A DNA stretch of 64,000 nucleotides, from NCBI GenBank assembly GCA_024509875.1, contig JAMPIV010019831.1, positions 1-64,000 of the forward strand, written 5' to 3'. The notes under the pieces were generated by a model that searched no databases, had not been told where the DNA came from, and was given only the letters and a program-made list of their open reading frames with translations. Below are positions 43,379-55,247 of the stretch, in pieces. A program made the position numbers and the translations under genes. Numbering within the stretch: position 1 is the first letter of the stretch; every line of letters begins with the position of its first letter. The stretch comes from Oreohelix idahoensis. Taxonomy: Eukaryota; Mollusca; Gastropoda; Stylommatophora; Oreohelicidae.

Positions 43379-44317
43379 TGTTACGCACAGAATTTTTCTA
43401 AGACTGTGTGTAATTAATCTGTCTGAATTGTACACTGTAATTTTTTTCTTGGTCAAAGGTAAATAACCCTGTTTGACTGTGATTACATTTTCAATGGTGG
43501 TTACCTTCTCTTGTGTCCTGACTCGCCGGTCCATTTTTTTTTGACGATGTCAGTTCATTCTCCTTATATGGTAGCATCGGTCAACTGTTTCTTGGAATGA
43601 TTGAAACCAGAGTTGATGTTTTATTCCCTGTCCGTATAAGGCGTGATTTCGTTATATCTTTGCCTGGAATGTCTCCTACACCGTCTCGTTTTGAGGGTTA
43701 CTCAGGTGGTTGCGTTCTGCGCATGTCTGAACTTTAAGTGAGTTGGGGAAATCTTCCGGTCCGGGGATTCGACAAGATGTTTTGAGCAGAGAGGACGCAT
43801 CCTGCGTCTGTGATCTTTTGAAAGGGAATTGGTAGTCCTCCTGTGAGTTAGTTTAGCTAACGAGGTCTTTCCCTATATGATTCGAAAACGCCTGGAGGCG
43901 TATGTGTTGTGGTGTGATTTCGAAGCAAAGTAATACCCTCCTTATGTTCAAATCTGTAATCTATTTTGATGTTTGACATTGGTCGTTCTCTGCTCAGTTA
44001 CCAGTTACAGGAAGGAAAGGTTCTTCTACTAGAGATTACACCCCAGGTATCTTCATACGTGAGATTTAGATGTATACGGGTCATGCTAGGCCCAGAGAAC
44101 AGTTTCTATGCTCTTTGAACTTCGCAATGCTAGCGACGGTATCTACAGCGAGGTTAGACTTAGAAAATCTACAAAGGTCAATCTGACCTGTACTCTTGAA
44201 ATGCCATTCCCGTGCGTTCAGTGGTGAACTCATTTACATATCTGATCGGATAGCATCAGAGAGGAGTTTGTTAGACTTATGTACATTATGATATGAAGCT
44301 GACGCTGTTGTAAGCTG

Positions 44318-44384
<67 letters not shown>

Positions 44385-44416
44385 GGACTTCATATGGCTA
44401 CACACTAGCAACGACT
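43379..44416 (+). repeat. Element C 5' LTR, about 1.04 kb
   Basis: It starts TGTTACGCACAG and ends near GCAACGACT, followed by TGTGGACTTATACC. It is the divergent counterpart of the LTRs of B, read in the opposite direction. It includes the palindrome ACGCCTGGAGGCGT near 43890 and a long (TA)n run. Confidence 0.85.
44321..44382. repeat. (TA)n microsatellite inside the LTR of C
   Basis: About 30 TA dinucleotides. The B LTRs have a much shorter AT run at the same place. Confidence 0.9.
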
Positions 44417-44639
44417 GTGGACTTATACCTGCAACATTGGAGGCTTACCGTTCATAGTGGCCAGTAACCAGCCATAAACCACCTTTATCATTTTTGGTGG
44501 CCAATAACTGGTTTTGTTTGGTACCAGCACTCTCGGGGTCAGTAACCCATGCAGTACTCAGCAATCAAGTTCATGATCTACACTTACTTCAAGAAATCTA
44601 CATCTTCGATGAAATATTTTGAAAGTACCCGGCGTTGCT

Positions 44640-44790
44640 GCATTTAGATGGTCAAGTGCCGATTGAATCAATTTTGCTGTAGTTCGAAGGTCAAGTGCCG
44701 ATTGAATCAATTTTGCTGTAGTTCGAAGGTCAAGTGCCGATTGAATCAATTTTGCTGCATTTAGAAGGTCAAGTGCCGAGTGAAGCGTGT
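44640..44790 (+). repeat. Element C leader: tandem repeat of about 45 bp
   Basis: Three to four units around GGTCAAGTGCCGATTGAATC followed by AATTTTGCTG. Element B has two. Confidence 0.88.
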
Positions 44791-45577
44791 TGCTGTTACA
44801 TCTGAGAAGTACAAGTCCCATACTTTCTGCAATACTTCATCTGAGGTTCAAGTTAGTGACCGTCGTCTTTGCTGTGTTATGGATGCAAGTTCAGATGTGC
44901 GATCAACGTTGGATCATCTATCCTTAGAATGCTGATCACCAACTGTTCTACACCGTGTTGACGATAGGAGATTAATAAGATAAGTGGCCTGTTTTGTTTG
45001 TGAACTGTGCCCTTATAATCTAACTGAGCCTTCTGTATTTTCACATCCTAACTGTTTATATGTTATATGTTTACATGTTATATGTTATTTGTATATTTAT
45101 TGTTTATATTTCAGCGGGTCGGTTGGGTAGGTGACTATTATAAGGTATACTACGTCATAGAGGTCTTATAATAGCGTTCAGTAGGAACAATTTTCTTAAT
45201 TGAAAATTTGCATGCAACATCTGTTGCTATTTTTGTTAGTTGTGATGAGGTGTGTTTTTTCTTCGTTGTTTTTGTAACATTTTTCTGTTCTTTAGTTTTG
45301 ATTTTATTTGTTTGTATTTGTAGGTCTACTCTTTTCTATTATTCAGTTTTATACACCATTTTCGTTTATACACTGTGACGTCATTTGTTGTTTACCTTTT
45401 CGCATTTGTCATCACATTCTTTGTGATATTTTTTTTATTTTTCGCTGTTTATTTAGTTGACTTTTGCGAATGTTTTCGTATTGTCTTTGATCTTTGTTAT
45501 TGTTTACATTGTCTTGGATCTTTGTTATTGTTTACATAGTTCTTAGTTAGCATTCACTATTGTTAAATATTTGCTTA

Positions 45578-45709
45578 TGCACTATTAGCTGTGTAGTGCA
45601 CTTATCATAACTAACTGGTGGTTTGTGCTTATGCACTATTAACTGTGTAGTGCAGTTATGATAAATAACTGATGGATATACGGTTATGCACTATTAGATG
45701 TGTAGTGCC
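45578..45709 (+). repeat. Element C leader: three iterated hairpins
   Basis: Stem-loops at 45578-45600, 45632-45654 and 45687-45709 with stems TGCACTA/TAGTGCA (6 bp in the third) and 9-nt loops. The period is 54-55 bp. The last one ends 193 nt before the Gag ATG, the same spacing as in element B. Confidence 0.88.
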
Positions 45710-45901
45710 CTTATGATTAAGAAGTGACTGGTGATATTATTATACATTTGATAATACAAGTTCTTTGGCAAAGACTTGTTTCCCACAGAGATTGGGGTAA
45801 ACATTGTGATTATACAAGTACTTTATTTAAGTCTTGTTACTATTAAGGTTGAAATAAGATAATTAATTATTTCAGGTTTTGGACTCATAATATTAGACAT
45901 C

Positions 45902-46154
45902 ATGTCTACACTTGAGTTCTTTATTGAGCAAGGGAAATCCCTTGGTAAGACTGGTGATAAATTGGAAGAATATGTGACTACTCAATATGATAAAGCATTA
46001 AAGGCGGAAGAAAAAAATGGAAATGGAAGCTGAACAAAAGAAATTGCAGATGCAGGTGGATGAAAGGAGATTCCAAATGGAAATGGAAAAACAGAAAAGA
46101 GAAGCTGAAACTGAAAATAAAAACCAGAGAAAGAGGCTGAAAATAAAAGATTAG
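45902..46154 (+). pseudogene. Element C: Gag N-terminal part
   Basis: ATG 45902 begins MSTLEFFIEQGK, matching the start of B, and runs to LEEYVTTQYDKALKAEE. Then a frameshift in an A-rich stretch near 46012 changes frame. The coiled coil (MEMEKQKREAETENK) continues in another frame until the insertion at 46155. The part after the insertion resumes at 47304. Confidence 0.85.
46150..46154. repeat. Target-site duplication of the insertion in gag of C, left copy
   Basis: ATTAG, repeated at 47299-47303. Confidence 0.85.
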
Positions 46155-47298
46155 TGTAACTGTCTTTTTTTTCTTGTTGAGGTGATCACTGGCCCAAGAC
46201 AGTTTACATGTTGTTAGATGTGTAGTGCGAGCGTATGATGAGTTGAGTGTGGGTGCGAATGAAGACGCGAATGTGTTTAGGCTCGTATAGATGTAGATCC
46301 TGCAACCCATACTCTCACATGCAGTAATCAAGGATGCTTTGACACTGCAGGCATGTTTCAAGACATTTATTGACGGGAACACACATAATATCAACAGGAA
46401 CAGTCAGTGTAACAAGGTCATGCTGACCTGACATCGATAGGTATACATTTGGCATTCAAAAAGGTAAACATCAGAATAGAGTGCATGGTCAATAGCAAAG
46501 TTCTTCAATAATGACAGTTCGTAGCGTCGCCCTTGGCGTCTCTGACTAAACGCGTCAGGTGCCTTAGTTACCTTGACACACAGGTGCAACTTGGCACTCC
46601 CTGCCAATTGCACATATCAGGCTGTAGTATAATAGCCGGAAGCACAGGCCTCGTCCTAACGTCGGCCGTGTACTTCTGTTAAATAGGTTATCATCAACCC
46701 TGCAGTAATACTTATTGTAGATAGAAGTTCCGCCAATCTGCGGCTCCCACAATATATCTTCGTCACTGGATTTCTGGACAATATAAGACTAACAGTCTTG
46801 GATGGCTACCTCGAGCACAAATATATAAGTTCTGAAATGGCGGATCCGTGAACTGCTGTTCACCCTAGGTAATCCTTTACATGTTCTGCCACCGAAAAGC
46901 GTAATAATGCATAAAGGTCGGTATTACCTGGTAAATGAATCCTCAGAACTACACAAGGAATTCTGTCGTCATCCCGACGCACAGAGATTCACTGGGGAAA
47001 ACTGCCATAGCAGTTACTTCGAAGATTCTCCCCGAAAAACAATGGACTCTTGGTCCCTTCAGAAAAACAGGACCTCCCGGCTTACCGGAAGTATATCTCA
47101 CTCCCGCTTAAAAAACCTTCCCATAGGCCCACGCCGAACTGTCAACCTCTGACCCTAAAGGTCAAACACAATGAATGAATAAACAAGGGAAGACAACCCC
47201 TAATCAACCTGACATCGCAGGTAAAGACACAATTATACTTATGATACAAACATAAGCAAATAACTTGACAGATGACTCCGTCGAAAATGACAGCAACA
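46155..47298. mobile_element. 1144-bp TG..CA insertion, probable solo LTR
   Basis: The segment begins TGTAACTGTC and ends GACAGCAACA, so the ends are an imperfect inverted repeat (8 of 10 bases). A 5-bp TSD (ATTAG) flanks it and it interrupts the gag coiled coil of element C. TG..CA ends plus a 5-bp duplication fit a solo LTR of some LTR element. A non-autonomous DNA transposon is less likely. No coding capacity is recognised, a TATA-like ATATATAAG stands at about 46824, and orientation is unknown. Confidence 0.75.
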
Positions 47299-47303
47299 AT
47301 TAG
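47299..47303. repeat. Target-site duplication of the insertion in gag of C, right copy
   Basis: ATTAG, identical to 46150-46154. Confidence 0.85.
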
Positions 47304-48322
47304 ATATAGAGGCTGAAAATAAAAGATTACAAGCCGAGACTGAAGAGAAAAATTTACAAAGAGAGACTGAAGAAAGAAAGTTACAAAGAGAGGCTGAGGC
47401 TGAGGAGAGAAAAGCAAAAATGGAGCATGAAGAAAAACTCTTAGCTTTGGAGTTAGAGAAGTTAAAGTTGATGAACATGGGTAATGCTAATGATCCAAAT
47501 AAGGGGACATCTTCTCATAATGCTAGTAGTTTTAAGATTAAACTACCAGCATTCAATGCTTCCAGTGACGATATAACGTTTTATCTGGATAGATTTGAAC
47601 GTTCATGTAAAACACATAACATAGATAAATCACTGTATGTTTATCAGTTGTCCAATATACTTAGAGGTGATGCTTTGAGTATGTTAAGCATGGTAGATGA
47701 GCCTGACAAGAACAATTATGAAGTTGTCAGGGCGGTCTTGTTAAAGAAATACCAACTTAACGAAGACGGCTATCGTCTTCAATTTAAAAATATGTTGCCA
47801 GAAACTGGAGTAGAATTCTCTGAATTCATTTCAAAGATACGTCTTACTTTTACACGTTGGGTTGAGCTGTCTAAGACAGAACATACATTTGAAGCACTTA
47901 TGGACTTACTACTTAGAGACAAGGTTATGTCTTCTGTCAATGCGTCTTTTCTTGCTTTTCTTCATGAGCGTAAGCCTAAAAACATAAAAGAAATGGAGGA
48001 ATACTGTTGCCAGTATGTCACTGCGCACCCTCACGTAACCATTAGCAACTCTAGAGTAAAAGAAGGTTTGCCGGTTGCTTCGGCAGCACCATATGGCCCA
48101 AACTTCATGCGTAAATTTCAAGGTACTCAACAAAATTTTAATAAGAAGAGTAACCGTAATTATGCTCAGAATCATGGCAATCAATCACATGGTGCTTCTT
48201 CTTTGAAGAACTGGAGAGAAGCTGATAGTCCTCGGTATACTACACCCAATAATTTTAGGCATTTCCGCAGAGGTAGTCAATATAGAGGCAATCAAAACTA
48301 TTTTTCGCGGAGACCTCATTAA
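47304..48322 (+). pseudogene. Element C: Gag coiled coil and capsid
   Basis: The frame reads EAENKRLQAETEEKNLQRET and similar coiled-coil repeats. Then comes the capsid with FKIKLPAFNASSDDITFYLD, LYVYQLSNILRGDALSML, LLKKYQLNEDGYRLQF and TFTRWVELSKTEHTFEAL, and a basic NYFSRRPH tail. A stop at 48320-48322 and a short deletion relative to B end it. The capsid is nearly the same as in B, so both belong to one family. It packages element RNA. Confidence 0.88.
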
Positions 48323-50086
48323 TATAGAAATGATAATGACAGTTATGGAAACTGGGATTCAAACCAGGATAACAATTACAGTAGAGAGTATAATAATAAT
48401 TTCAGAGGCAATAATGGTCGCGGTAGATCTCAACATAAAAGAAAGAGATATCAACAGACAAACGCTGTACAGCAAGAGTCTCAGGGAGCATGTAAACAGG
48501 TTGATGATAATAAAAACTCTAGTGCTATCACATGTTCTGCCTTTGACTTTGGTAGGGCAACTAAATGTCCCCAATGTAGTATTTTGTTCGAACCGACTAC
48601 CGTAACTACTTTGAGCTGTGGTCACCCTCTTCCCGCTCTTCCTGCTGCAGTTGCGCATGACGGGAGAGGTTCTCTTATCCTACATAAGGGTCTTGTAAAT
48701 AGTAATCCAGTCTCAGTCCTTTTTGATTCTGGATGTACTACTATTGGTGTTAGGCAATCTCTTGTAGATCCATCCTGTGCTACAGGAAAGGGGATCAAAT
48801 GTGTCACATTTGGTGGCACTTTGGAAAAGTATCCTACTGCCATAATACATATTGCTACTCCCTTCTTTACGGGAGATGTCCACGCGTGTCTTCTACCTAA
48901 CCCTATAGCGGACCTTATTATCGGTCGTATTCACGGAGTTAGGGAATGTACCCCACAGCAGATTGCTGTTTGGGAGGAACAAAATATTGCAGCTACCAAT
49001 GCAGTGGTCACAAGAGCACAAGCTCTGGAAACACCTCAAACTTCATTAACTGATAATAATGAAGTAAATAGCCAAAATAGTCACTTGGTTATTTCACGTG
49101 ACTCTTTTATAAAATTGCAAGAAGAAGACCCTTCTTTACAAAAATTCTTCATTCTAGCAAAAAAAGGTGATCCAAATAAAAATACAAATAGAAAGTCTTG
49201 GATTTCTATGAAGAACGGCGTACTTGTACGTATGGTACAAGACTCGACTACGTCCACTCATTCACAAATTCTTGTTCCCAAGAGCATGAGATTGCAAATA
49301 TTACAACATGCTCATGACTCGCAATGTGCTGGACATACGGGTTTTTCCCGTACGAAGTCGAGAGTCCTTGCGGCTTTCTTTTGGCCTTTTGTCAATAAGG
49401 ACATTCGTATTTACTGCCGATCATGCAAGGTATGTCAGGAGGTCAAATCTAAAGAACCACGACATACTGCGCCTATTCAGGCTGCTGACATTCCTATTCG
49501 GCCGTTTCAGAAAATGGCAATAGATATTATCGGTCTTTTTATGATCAAGTCGGCCAGAGGACATCAATTTATCCTTACATGTGTCGATATGTGCACACGT
49601 TGGCCAGAGGCTATACCTCTTAAGAGCATCTCCACTGCTGATATCGCTGACGCTCTTTGGCTGATATTTTCTCGCTTGGGATTCCCCAGAGAAATATTGT
49701 CAGACCATGGCACTCAACTTATACCTGACACTATGTCACAGGTAATGTCTATCTTACATATTAAAAGGTCTCTCAGCAGTATCTATCACCCAATGTCTAA
49801 TGGGTTAGTTGAGCATTTGAATAGAACACTCAAGACTTTACTTGGGAAGATAACTGAGGATCATCCTCAGGATTGGGACAGGGTTTTACCCGCGGCTCTC
49901 TTAGCTTATAGAGCAATGAACACACAGGATTTTCTCCTTTTGAACTTGTCTTTGGCGCGCGACCGCGCGGCCCTATGTCTTTACTTCACGATCTTATCAC
50001 TGCCGATAATATTAGCGATGACACTCAATCTTCTTATAAGTATGTCATTGCTCTTACGCAAAAGATCATCGAGGCATGCAAACTAG
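48323..50086 (+). pseudogene. Element C: Cys-His region, protease and integrase
   Basis: After a frame break the basic region and the KCPQC..CGH cluster lead into the open frame 48584-50086. It contains the protease with VLFDSGCTTIG (Asp codon at 48725), the HHCC finger (HAHDSQCAGHTGF, YCRSCKVCQEVK) and the integrase core. All three acidic catalytic positions persist (AIDIIG, LSDHGTQ, NGLVEHLNRT), with nearby changes relative to B. A 5-base deletion near 49915 shifts the frame after LLAYRA, so the integrase tail is read out of frame to the stop at 50086. The real continuation appears at 50087-50271 in another frame, also with a stop. Confidence 0.88.
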
Positions 50087-50271
50087 CATTTTCTTCATCC
50101 GAATTTGCTAAAGAAAAGGCAAGGCTATTTACCAATAAGAACAGATGTCTATGACAACTTTGTCCAGGTGACAAAGCACTCGTCCTACTTCCTTCAAGGG
50201 AGAACAGACTTCTTATTGCATGGATAGGTCCGTATGCAATAGTCTCTAAAATTTCCGACGTCGACTATGTT

Positions 50272-51900
50272 GTGGATATTAATGGAATGCATAAAACTTT
50301 CCACATAAATATGCTCTCGGAATTTCATGAACGACCTGACTATTTGCAGCCTATTTTCCAGGCGACGGACGATTCTCCAGTACCTCATGGTCATTACTCA
50401 TCCCTGTCAGTTATACAGGATGAGGAAACTACTTTTTCTGATGTCAATCTCCCTCTTCCTGTGATCCCACTTCATTCTACGGAATCTTGGAAAAACGATA
50501 CCGTTTCTCCTAATCTTTCCACCGAGGAACATCGACAAGTCTCTTCGATGTTACAAACATTTCAGGATGTCCTTACCGACATCCCGGGGCACATACATGT
50601 CATTGAACATGACATAGTACTTACTGACCATAATCCTATCAGAGTCAGACCCTATCCTATACCTATCCATTTTCAGTCACAAGTCGAGAAAGAATTGGAT
50701 GAGATGATACGATTGGAAATAATCGAACCATCCACTTCAGCATACTCTTCGTCCATGGTTATTGTACGAAAGAAAGACAATAACATTCGCATTTGCGTTG
50801 ATTATCGCAAATTGAACCAAGTTACGAAGTTTAATGCTGAACCTATGTCTTCGCTAGAAGAGCTACTAAACAAACTTTCTAGATCTAGATTCTTCACTAA
50901 ACTTGACTTGTCTAAAGGTTATTGGCAAGTGCCTTTAGCAGAGCATGCCAAACCTCTTACTGCGTTTTCTACACCTAGGGGTCTATTTCAATGGAATGTT
51001 ATGCCTTTTGGTCTCATGAACGCCCCTGCTACATTCGTACGCATGATGCGTCGAATTCTCTCATATCGTACAGATGTCATAGCATACTTAGACGATATCT
51101 GTCTGTTCAGCGATTCCTGGGAAGATCACTATCTGGGTTTATACGAATTGCAGTCTACTCTTCGCGAGTATAACTTAACTGCAAAACCCTCTAAAGCCTT
51201 TATAGGATTTAGCGAGATTTCTTTCCTGGGTCATCGTGTTGGTCATGGTCTTTTAACGACAGAGGACCACAATGTTTCAAAAATACTAAACATTTCTGTC
51301 CCTAAGACGAAAAAACAAGTGCGTAGTCTCTTAGGTTTGATACAATTTTACGGACGATTCATTCCGAATCTGTCCTCCATTATGGCACCTCTTTCTACTT
51401 TATTGAAGAAAGGATCGCCTAATCTGATTCGTTGGTCTCAAGAATGCCAATCCTCATTGGACCAGATTAAAACTCTATTTTCATCTCCACCTATCCTTAG
51501 GTTACCTGCTATTGAGAAGACTTTTGTTCTTCGAAGTGACGCATCGTCCACTGGGATTAGGGCAGCTCTAATGCAGGAGTATTCGGATACTCTGCATCCG
51601 GTGATGTATATTTCTAGGAAATTATATGCTGCAGAAAGGAATTATTCGGTTTTAGACCGTGAATTATTGGCTTTGGTTTGGTCAATTCTCAAGTTACAAA
51701 GATTCTTTCTAGGCGCACATTTCATTGTAGAAACCGACCAGAAAGCTCTTACTGCTATTCAGAGCAAAAACTTGAAGAGCTCGAGGTCCATTCGATATGC
51801 CATAACTCTTCAACCCTTTCATTTCACGGTGCGAGTTATCCGTGGTTCGGATAATGTGATGGCAGACATTCTGTCCAGATGCCCACATGATTCCACTTAA
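50272..51900 (+). pseudogene. Element C: integrase tail, RT and RNase H
   Basis: A 542-codon open frame begins in the integrase C-terminal module (HKTFHINMLSEFHERPDYLQ). It continues through the linker (LTDIPGHIHVIEHDIVLT) into a full RT: ICVDYRKLNQVTK, KLDLSKGYWQVPL, MPFGLMNAPATF and catalytic YLDD (about 51087). RNase H is complete, with LRSDASSTGI, LDRELLAL, ETDQKALTAIQ and ADILSRCPHDST before the stop at 51898-51900. This half has no stop, unlike B. Only upstream frame breaks in gag, near 48320 and near 49915 prevent a continuous polyprotein. Confidence 0.9.
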
Positions 51901-52698
51901 TTCTTCTGTCTCATATATTTCCTGATATACGTCGAGATCTATAACAGTTCTCTACTATAATGATATATTAGCACATATGTTCTCACTTGTTGGGAATTTA
52001 TAGCATTGTACCATATAATTTCCTTTTTCTGTTACTGATTTTGTTATAACTGAAGAAGGCTTAGTTAGCAATATATGGACCAAAAGTTCACATGGCCACA
52101 TCTTATATATTGTATTTTGATTAATGTATTAAGAAATTTAACATTTATTATAAAGATTTCTGTTATTGATATTTTCGCAGCACATCATTGACGTCAGCGA
52201 GAGTATGGACATTACGTCAACCATGAAGTATGTCAAGTTCTAACCTACTTTGGAACGAGTTAGGTCCACATCTTCAAGGAACATCTGTTTAATTATTATA
52301 ATACATTGTATCATGATATTATTACATGCTTGTATAATGTACTTTTTGGTTTAAGATGTGTAATTCTTTAATGCGGTATATTAGTATATGACACCGCTAT
52401 TTTCATGACACTTCATTGTTTAATACTTGTATTTATATGAGTATAATTTTGCTTGCATAATGATGTTGCCATCTCTATGGCGTATGTTGGTGGCACCTCC
52501 CTGGAATATACGTGTACACTTAGGGAAATATTTTCTCTAAGGATCTGAGATATAATCTCAACTATCGCTCCATGCGTCGAGCTAGCCTCATATTAGGCAT
52601 TATATCTGCGCATCATACGTGCGTTAGGAGCCTGTTCGTTCTGGCTCTAGGATTTTTAAAAAAAATGTTTCATTTTTTTCCCGGGGGGTGCGGTAATC
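51901..52698 (+). other. Element C 3' untranslated region and polypurine tract
   Basis: About 800 bp with no gene; it is the counterpart of 28884-29679 in B. A purine-rich CCCGGGGGGTGCGG (about 52680-52693) precedes the LTR start. Confidence 0.75.
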
Positions 52699-53203
52699 TG
52701 TTACGCACAGAATTTTTCTAAGACTGTGTGTAATTAATCTGTCTGAATTGTACACTGTAATTTTTTCTTGGTCGAAGGTAAATAACCCTTGTTTGACTGT
52801 GATTACTTTTTCAATGGTGGTTACCTTCTCATGTGTCCTGACTCGCCGGTCCATTTTTTTTACGATGTCAGTTCATTCTCCTTATATGGTAGCATCGGTC
52901 AACTGTTTCTTGGAATGATTGAAACCAGAGTTGATGTTTTATTCCCTGTCCATATAAGGCGTCATTTCGTTATATCTTTGCCTAAAATGTCTTCTACACT
53001 GTCTCGTTTTGAGGGTTACTCAGGTGGTTGCGTTCTGCGCATGTCTGAACTTTAAGTGAGTTGGGGAAATCTTCCGGTCTGGGGATTCGACAAGATGTTT
53101 TGAGCAGAGAGGACGCATCTGTGATCTTTTGATAGGGAATTGGTAGTCCTCCTGTGAGTTAGTTTAGCTAACGAGGTCTTTCCCTATATGATTCGAAAAC
53201 GCC
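52699..53203 (+). repeat. Element C 3' LTR, truncated
   Basis: It starts TGTTACGCACAG and follows the 5' LTR of C closely up to TTCGAAAACGCC at 53203, then stops matching. About half of the LTR is missing. The break lies in the first arm of the palindrome ACGCC-TGGA-GGCGT of the 5' LTR. Confidence 0.9.
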
Positions 53204-53303
53204 AACACTTTTTATATATCTTCTAATGTTTGATACTGTATTGTTACAGTTAACCGTTTTTGTCTTCCTGTAATTACTAACATTTTTTGTCTTCCTATTT
53301 CAG

Positions 53304-53387
53304 CTAACAAAAGTTACGTGTTTCAGTCGGCAGTTCCCATGTCATCAGAGACACATGGAGGAGAAGATGTTACAATTTTTGCAAGTG
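53304..53387 (+). CDS. Alkaline phosphatase, third-last coding exon
   Basis: Between an acceptor (CTTCCTATTTCAG, ending 53303) and a donor (GTAGGT at 53388) lie 84 nt. They encode SYVFQSAVPMSSETHGGEDV and TIFAS. In animal alkaline phosphatases the SAVP..ETHGGEDV segment is highly conserved and its His is a zinc ligand. The exon starts with two bases of a split codon and ends with one base of the next, and this phase matches the exon at 59335. Upstream exons were not found in the window; the sequence before it is element C. The enzyme hydrolyses phosphate monoesters outside the cell, attached to the membrane by a GPI anchor. Confidence 0.88.
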
Positions 53388-53619
53388 GTAGGTGATGATG
53401 AGTATGATGATGATGGTGGTGGTTAAGCAGTGGTAGTGGCAGTAGAGTAGGTATCCAATGTGAGTCTCAAGTGACTGACTAATCCGTTATGTTACGGTTG
53501 GTTATTTTATTCATTTCTTCTATTGACATTGATTTAATGTTCTGTTGATGATTGTTTTTCTAGGTTTTTTAGACAGGAAACGTTTTTGAAACAGTTATCC
53601 AGACCGGAATTCTATATTA

Positions 53620-54032
53620 GAGTTTTAATGATAATGATGACAATGTTATCATAGTGACAATATTATTATGATGACAGTATAATATTGACAACAGTATTAT
53701 CATGATGACAATATTATAATTATGACAATATTATCATGATGACAATATTATAATGATAACAATATTATCATAGTGACAATATTATTATGATGACAGTATA
53801 ATATTGATGACAGTATTATCATGATGACAATATTATTAATGATGACAATATTATAATGATGACAATATTATAATGATGACAATATTATCATGATGACAAT
53901 ATTATAATGATAACAATATTATCATAGTGACAATATTATTATGATGACAGTATAATTGACGACAGTATTATCATGATGACAATATTATAATGATGACAAT
54001 ATTATTGTGATGACAATATGATGTTGACCACA
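53620..54032. repeat. Minisatellite of (ATGATGACAATATTATC)-like units
   Basis: Imperfect repeats of about 15-17 bp combining GATGACAATATTA with TCATGAT or TAATGAT, plus a few GATGACAGTATAATATT variants. Confidence 0.9.
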
Positions 54033-54336
54033 ATAAGATGATATAAATAACGACATCTTAGAGAAGACATTAAAAATAACAGTGTTGATGATGTTGAAGA
54101 TTACGATGCATTTTTAAAAGAAAGCATAGTCATAGTGAATGATGAAAACTTAAAAAGTTTAATCTCCATGGAGGCTTAGTGACATGATAAATAACATATT
54201 CATACCAGCTCTTCATTAACAGTGCCTGATATGGTTACTATCGAGAGTATGTGGAAAAAATATGACAGCATGTGAATATATCTCTTACAGACTTTCATAA
54301 ATGAGTACTTGGATAGAATAGAAAGATTGAAGTTGA

Positions 54337-54578
54337 ATGACAAGATGGCTAATGTGGAACTGATGACAAGATGGCTAATGTGGAACGGATGACAAGATGG
54401 CTAATGTGGAACTGATGATAAGATGGCTAATGTGGAACTGATGACAAGATGGCTAATGTAGAACTGATGACAAGATGGCTAATGTAGAACTGATGACAAG
54501 ATGGCTAATGTGGAACTGATGACAAGATGGCTAATGTGGAACTGATGACAAGATGGCTAATGTAGAACTGATGACAAG
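54337..54578. repeat. 26-bp minisatellite, about 9 copies
   Basis: The unit is GATGACAAGATGGCTAATGT followed by GGAACT, with few changes. Confidence 0.95.
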
Positions 54579-54720
54579 AACTAGACAAGTGGAATGAAAG
54601 ATGAGAAGAAGACACTGGAGATAAAAGGACACACACTGAGGAAACTTCTTGATAGCATCACAAGGTAGTCTTTGTTCTGGAATCCTCAGGGTATGAAATG
54701 CAGAGGTAGACTTAAAGTAC

Positions 54721-54904
54721 ACATGGAGAAGAGAACTGGAGATAGACATGGAGAAGACCACTGGAGATAGACATGGGGAAGACAACTGGAGATAGACATG
54801 GAGAAGACAACTGGAGATAGACATGGAGAAGACAACTGGAGATAGACATGGAGAAGACAACTGGAGATAGACATGGAGAAGACAACTGGAGATAGACATG
54901 GAGC
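54721..54904. repeat. 25-bp minisatellite, about 7 copies
   Basis: The unit is ATGGAGAAGACAACTGGAGA followed by TAGAC. The next array starts directly after. Confidence 0.95.
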
Positions 54905-54968
54905 TACAACTACTTTCCTACAGTCAGTTATGATTGAAGGAGCTACACACTATCCTACAGTCAGTAAT
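54905..54968. repeat. 37-bp minisatellite, left remnant
   Basis: Nearly two units of the array that continues at 58107-59010. It is separated from the main array by element F, and its last five bases are the TSD GTAAT. Confidence 0.92.
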
Positions 54969-55154
54969 TGTAATATGAATACATTAAAGTACGAACCACA
55001 CATTGTAATATAATGCGAATCTTGACATATACGACATCCTGTAAAATAAACATGGCTACGAACTGAACATGCTTTTACTGAGTGCTTTCTGAAACATGTG
55101 TGTGCTTGTGTAGATGACGAGGTAATGCTTATATACATACATCATAACATTACA
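54969..55154 (+). repeat. Element F 5' LTR, 186 bp
   Basis: It starts TGTAAT and ends ATTACA (perfect inverted ends) and is identical to 57921-58106. TGGTGGCAGCGG, the primer binding site candidate, follows directly at 55155. Confidence 0.95.
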
Positions 55155-55172
55155 TGGTGGCAGCGGTCGATA
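55155..55172 (+). other. Element F primer binding site
   Basis: TGGTGGCAGCGGTCGATA abuts the LTR. The matching tRNA was not identified. Confidence 0.75.
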
Positions 55173-55247
55173 CCGGACTGACGCAAAACAGCTACACGAT
55201 AACACGTGAGTACAGTATTCGGCTAATTTTCGTCATCGAGGTCAACA

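Larger units (their letters stand above)
44417..45901 (+). other. Element C 5' leader
   Basis: About 1.5 kb from the LTR to the Gag ATG, without a gene. It aligns with 34601-35971 of B. It contains the repeats at 44640-44790 and the three hairpins at 45578-45709. Confidence 0.75.

Noticed and set aside
54531..54899. 122-codon frame with repeating SISSCLLHVYLQLSSP
   Set aside because: Periodic frame across the 25-bp and 26-bp minisatellites.
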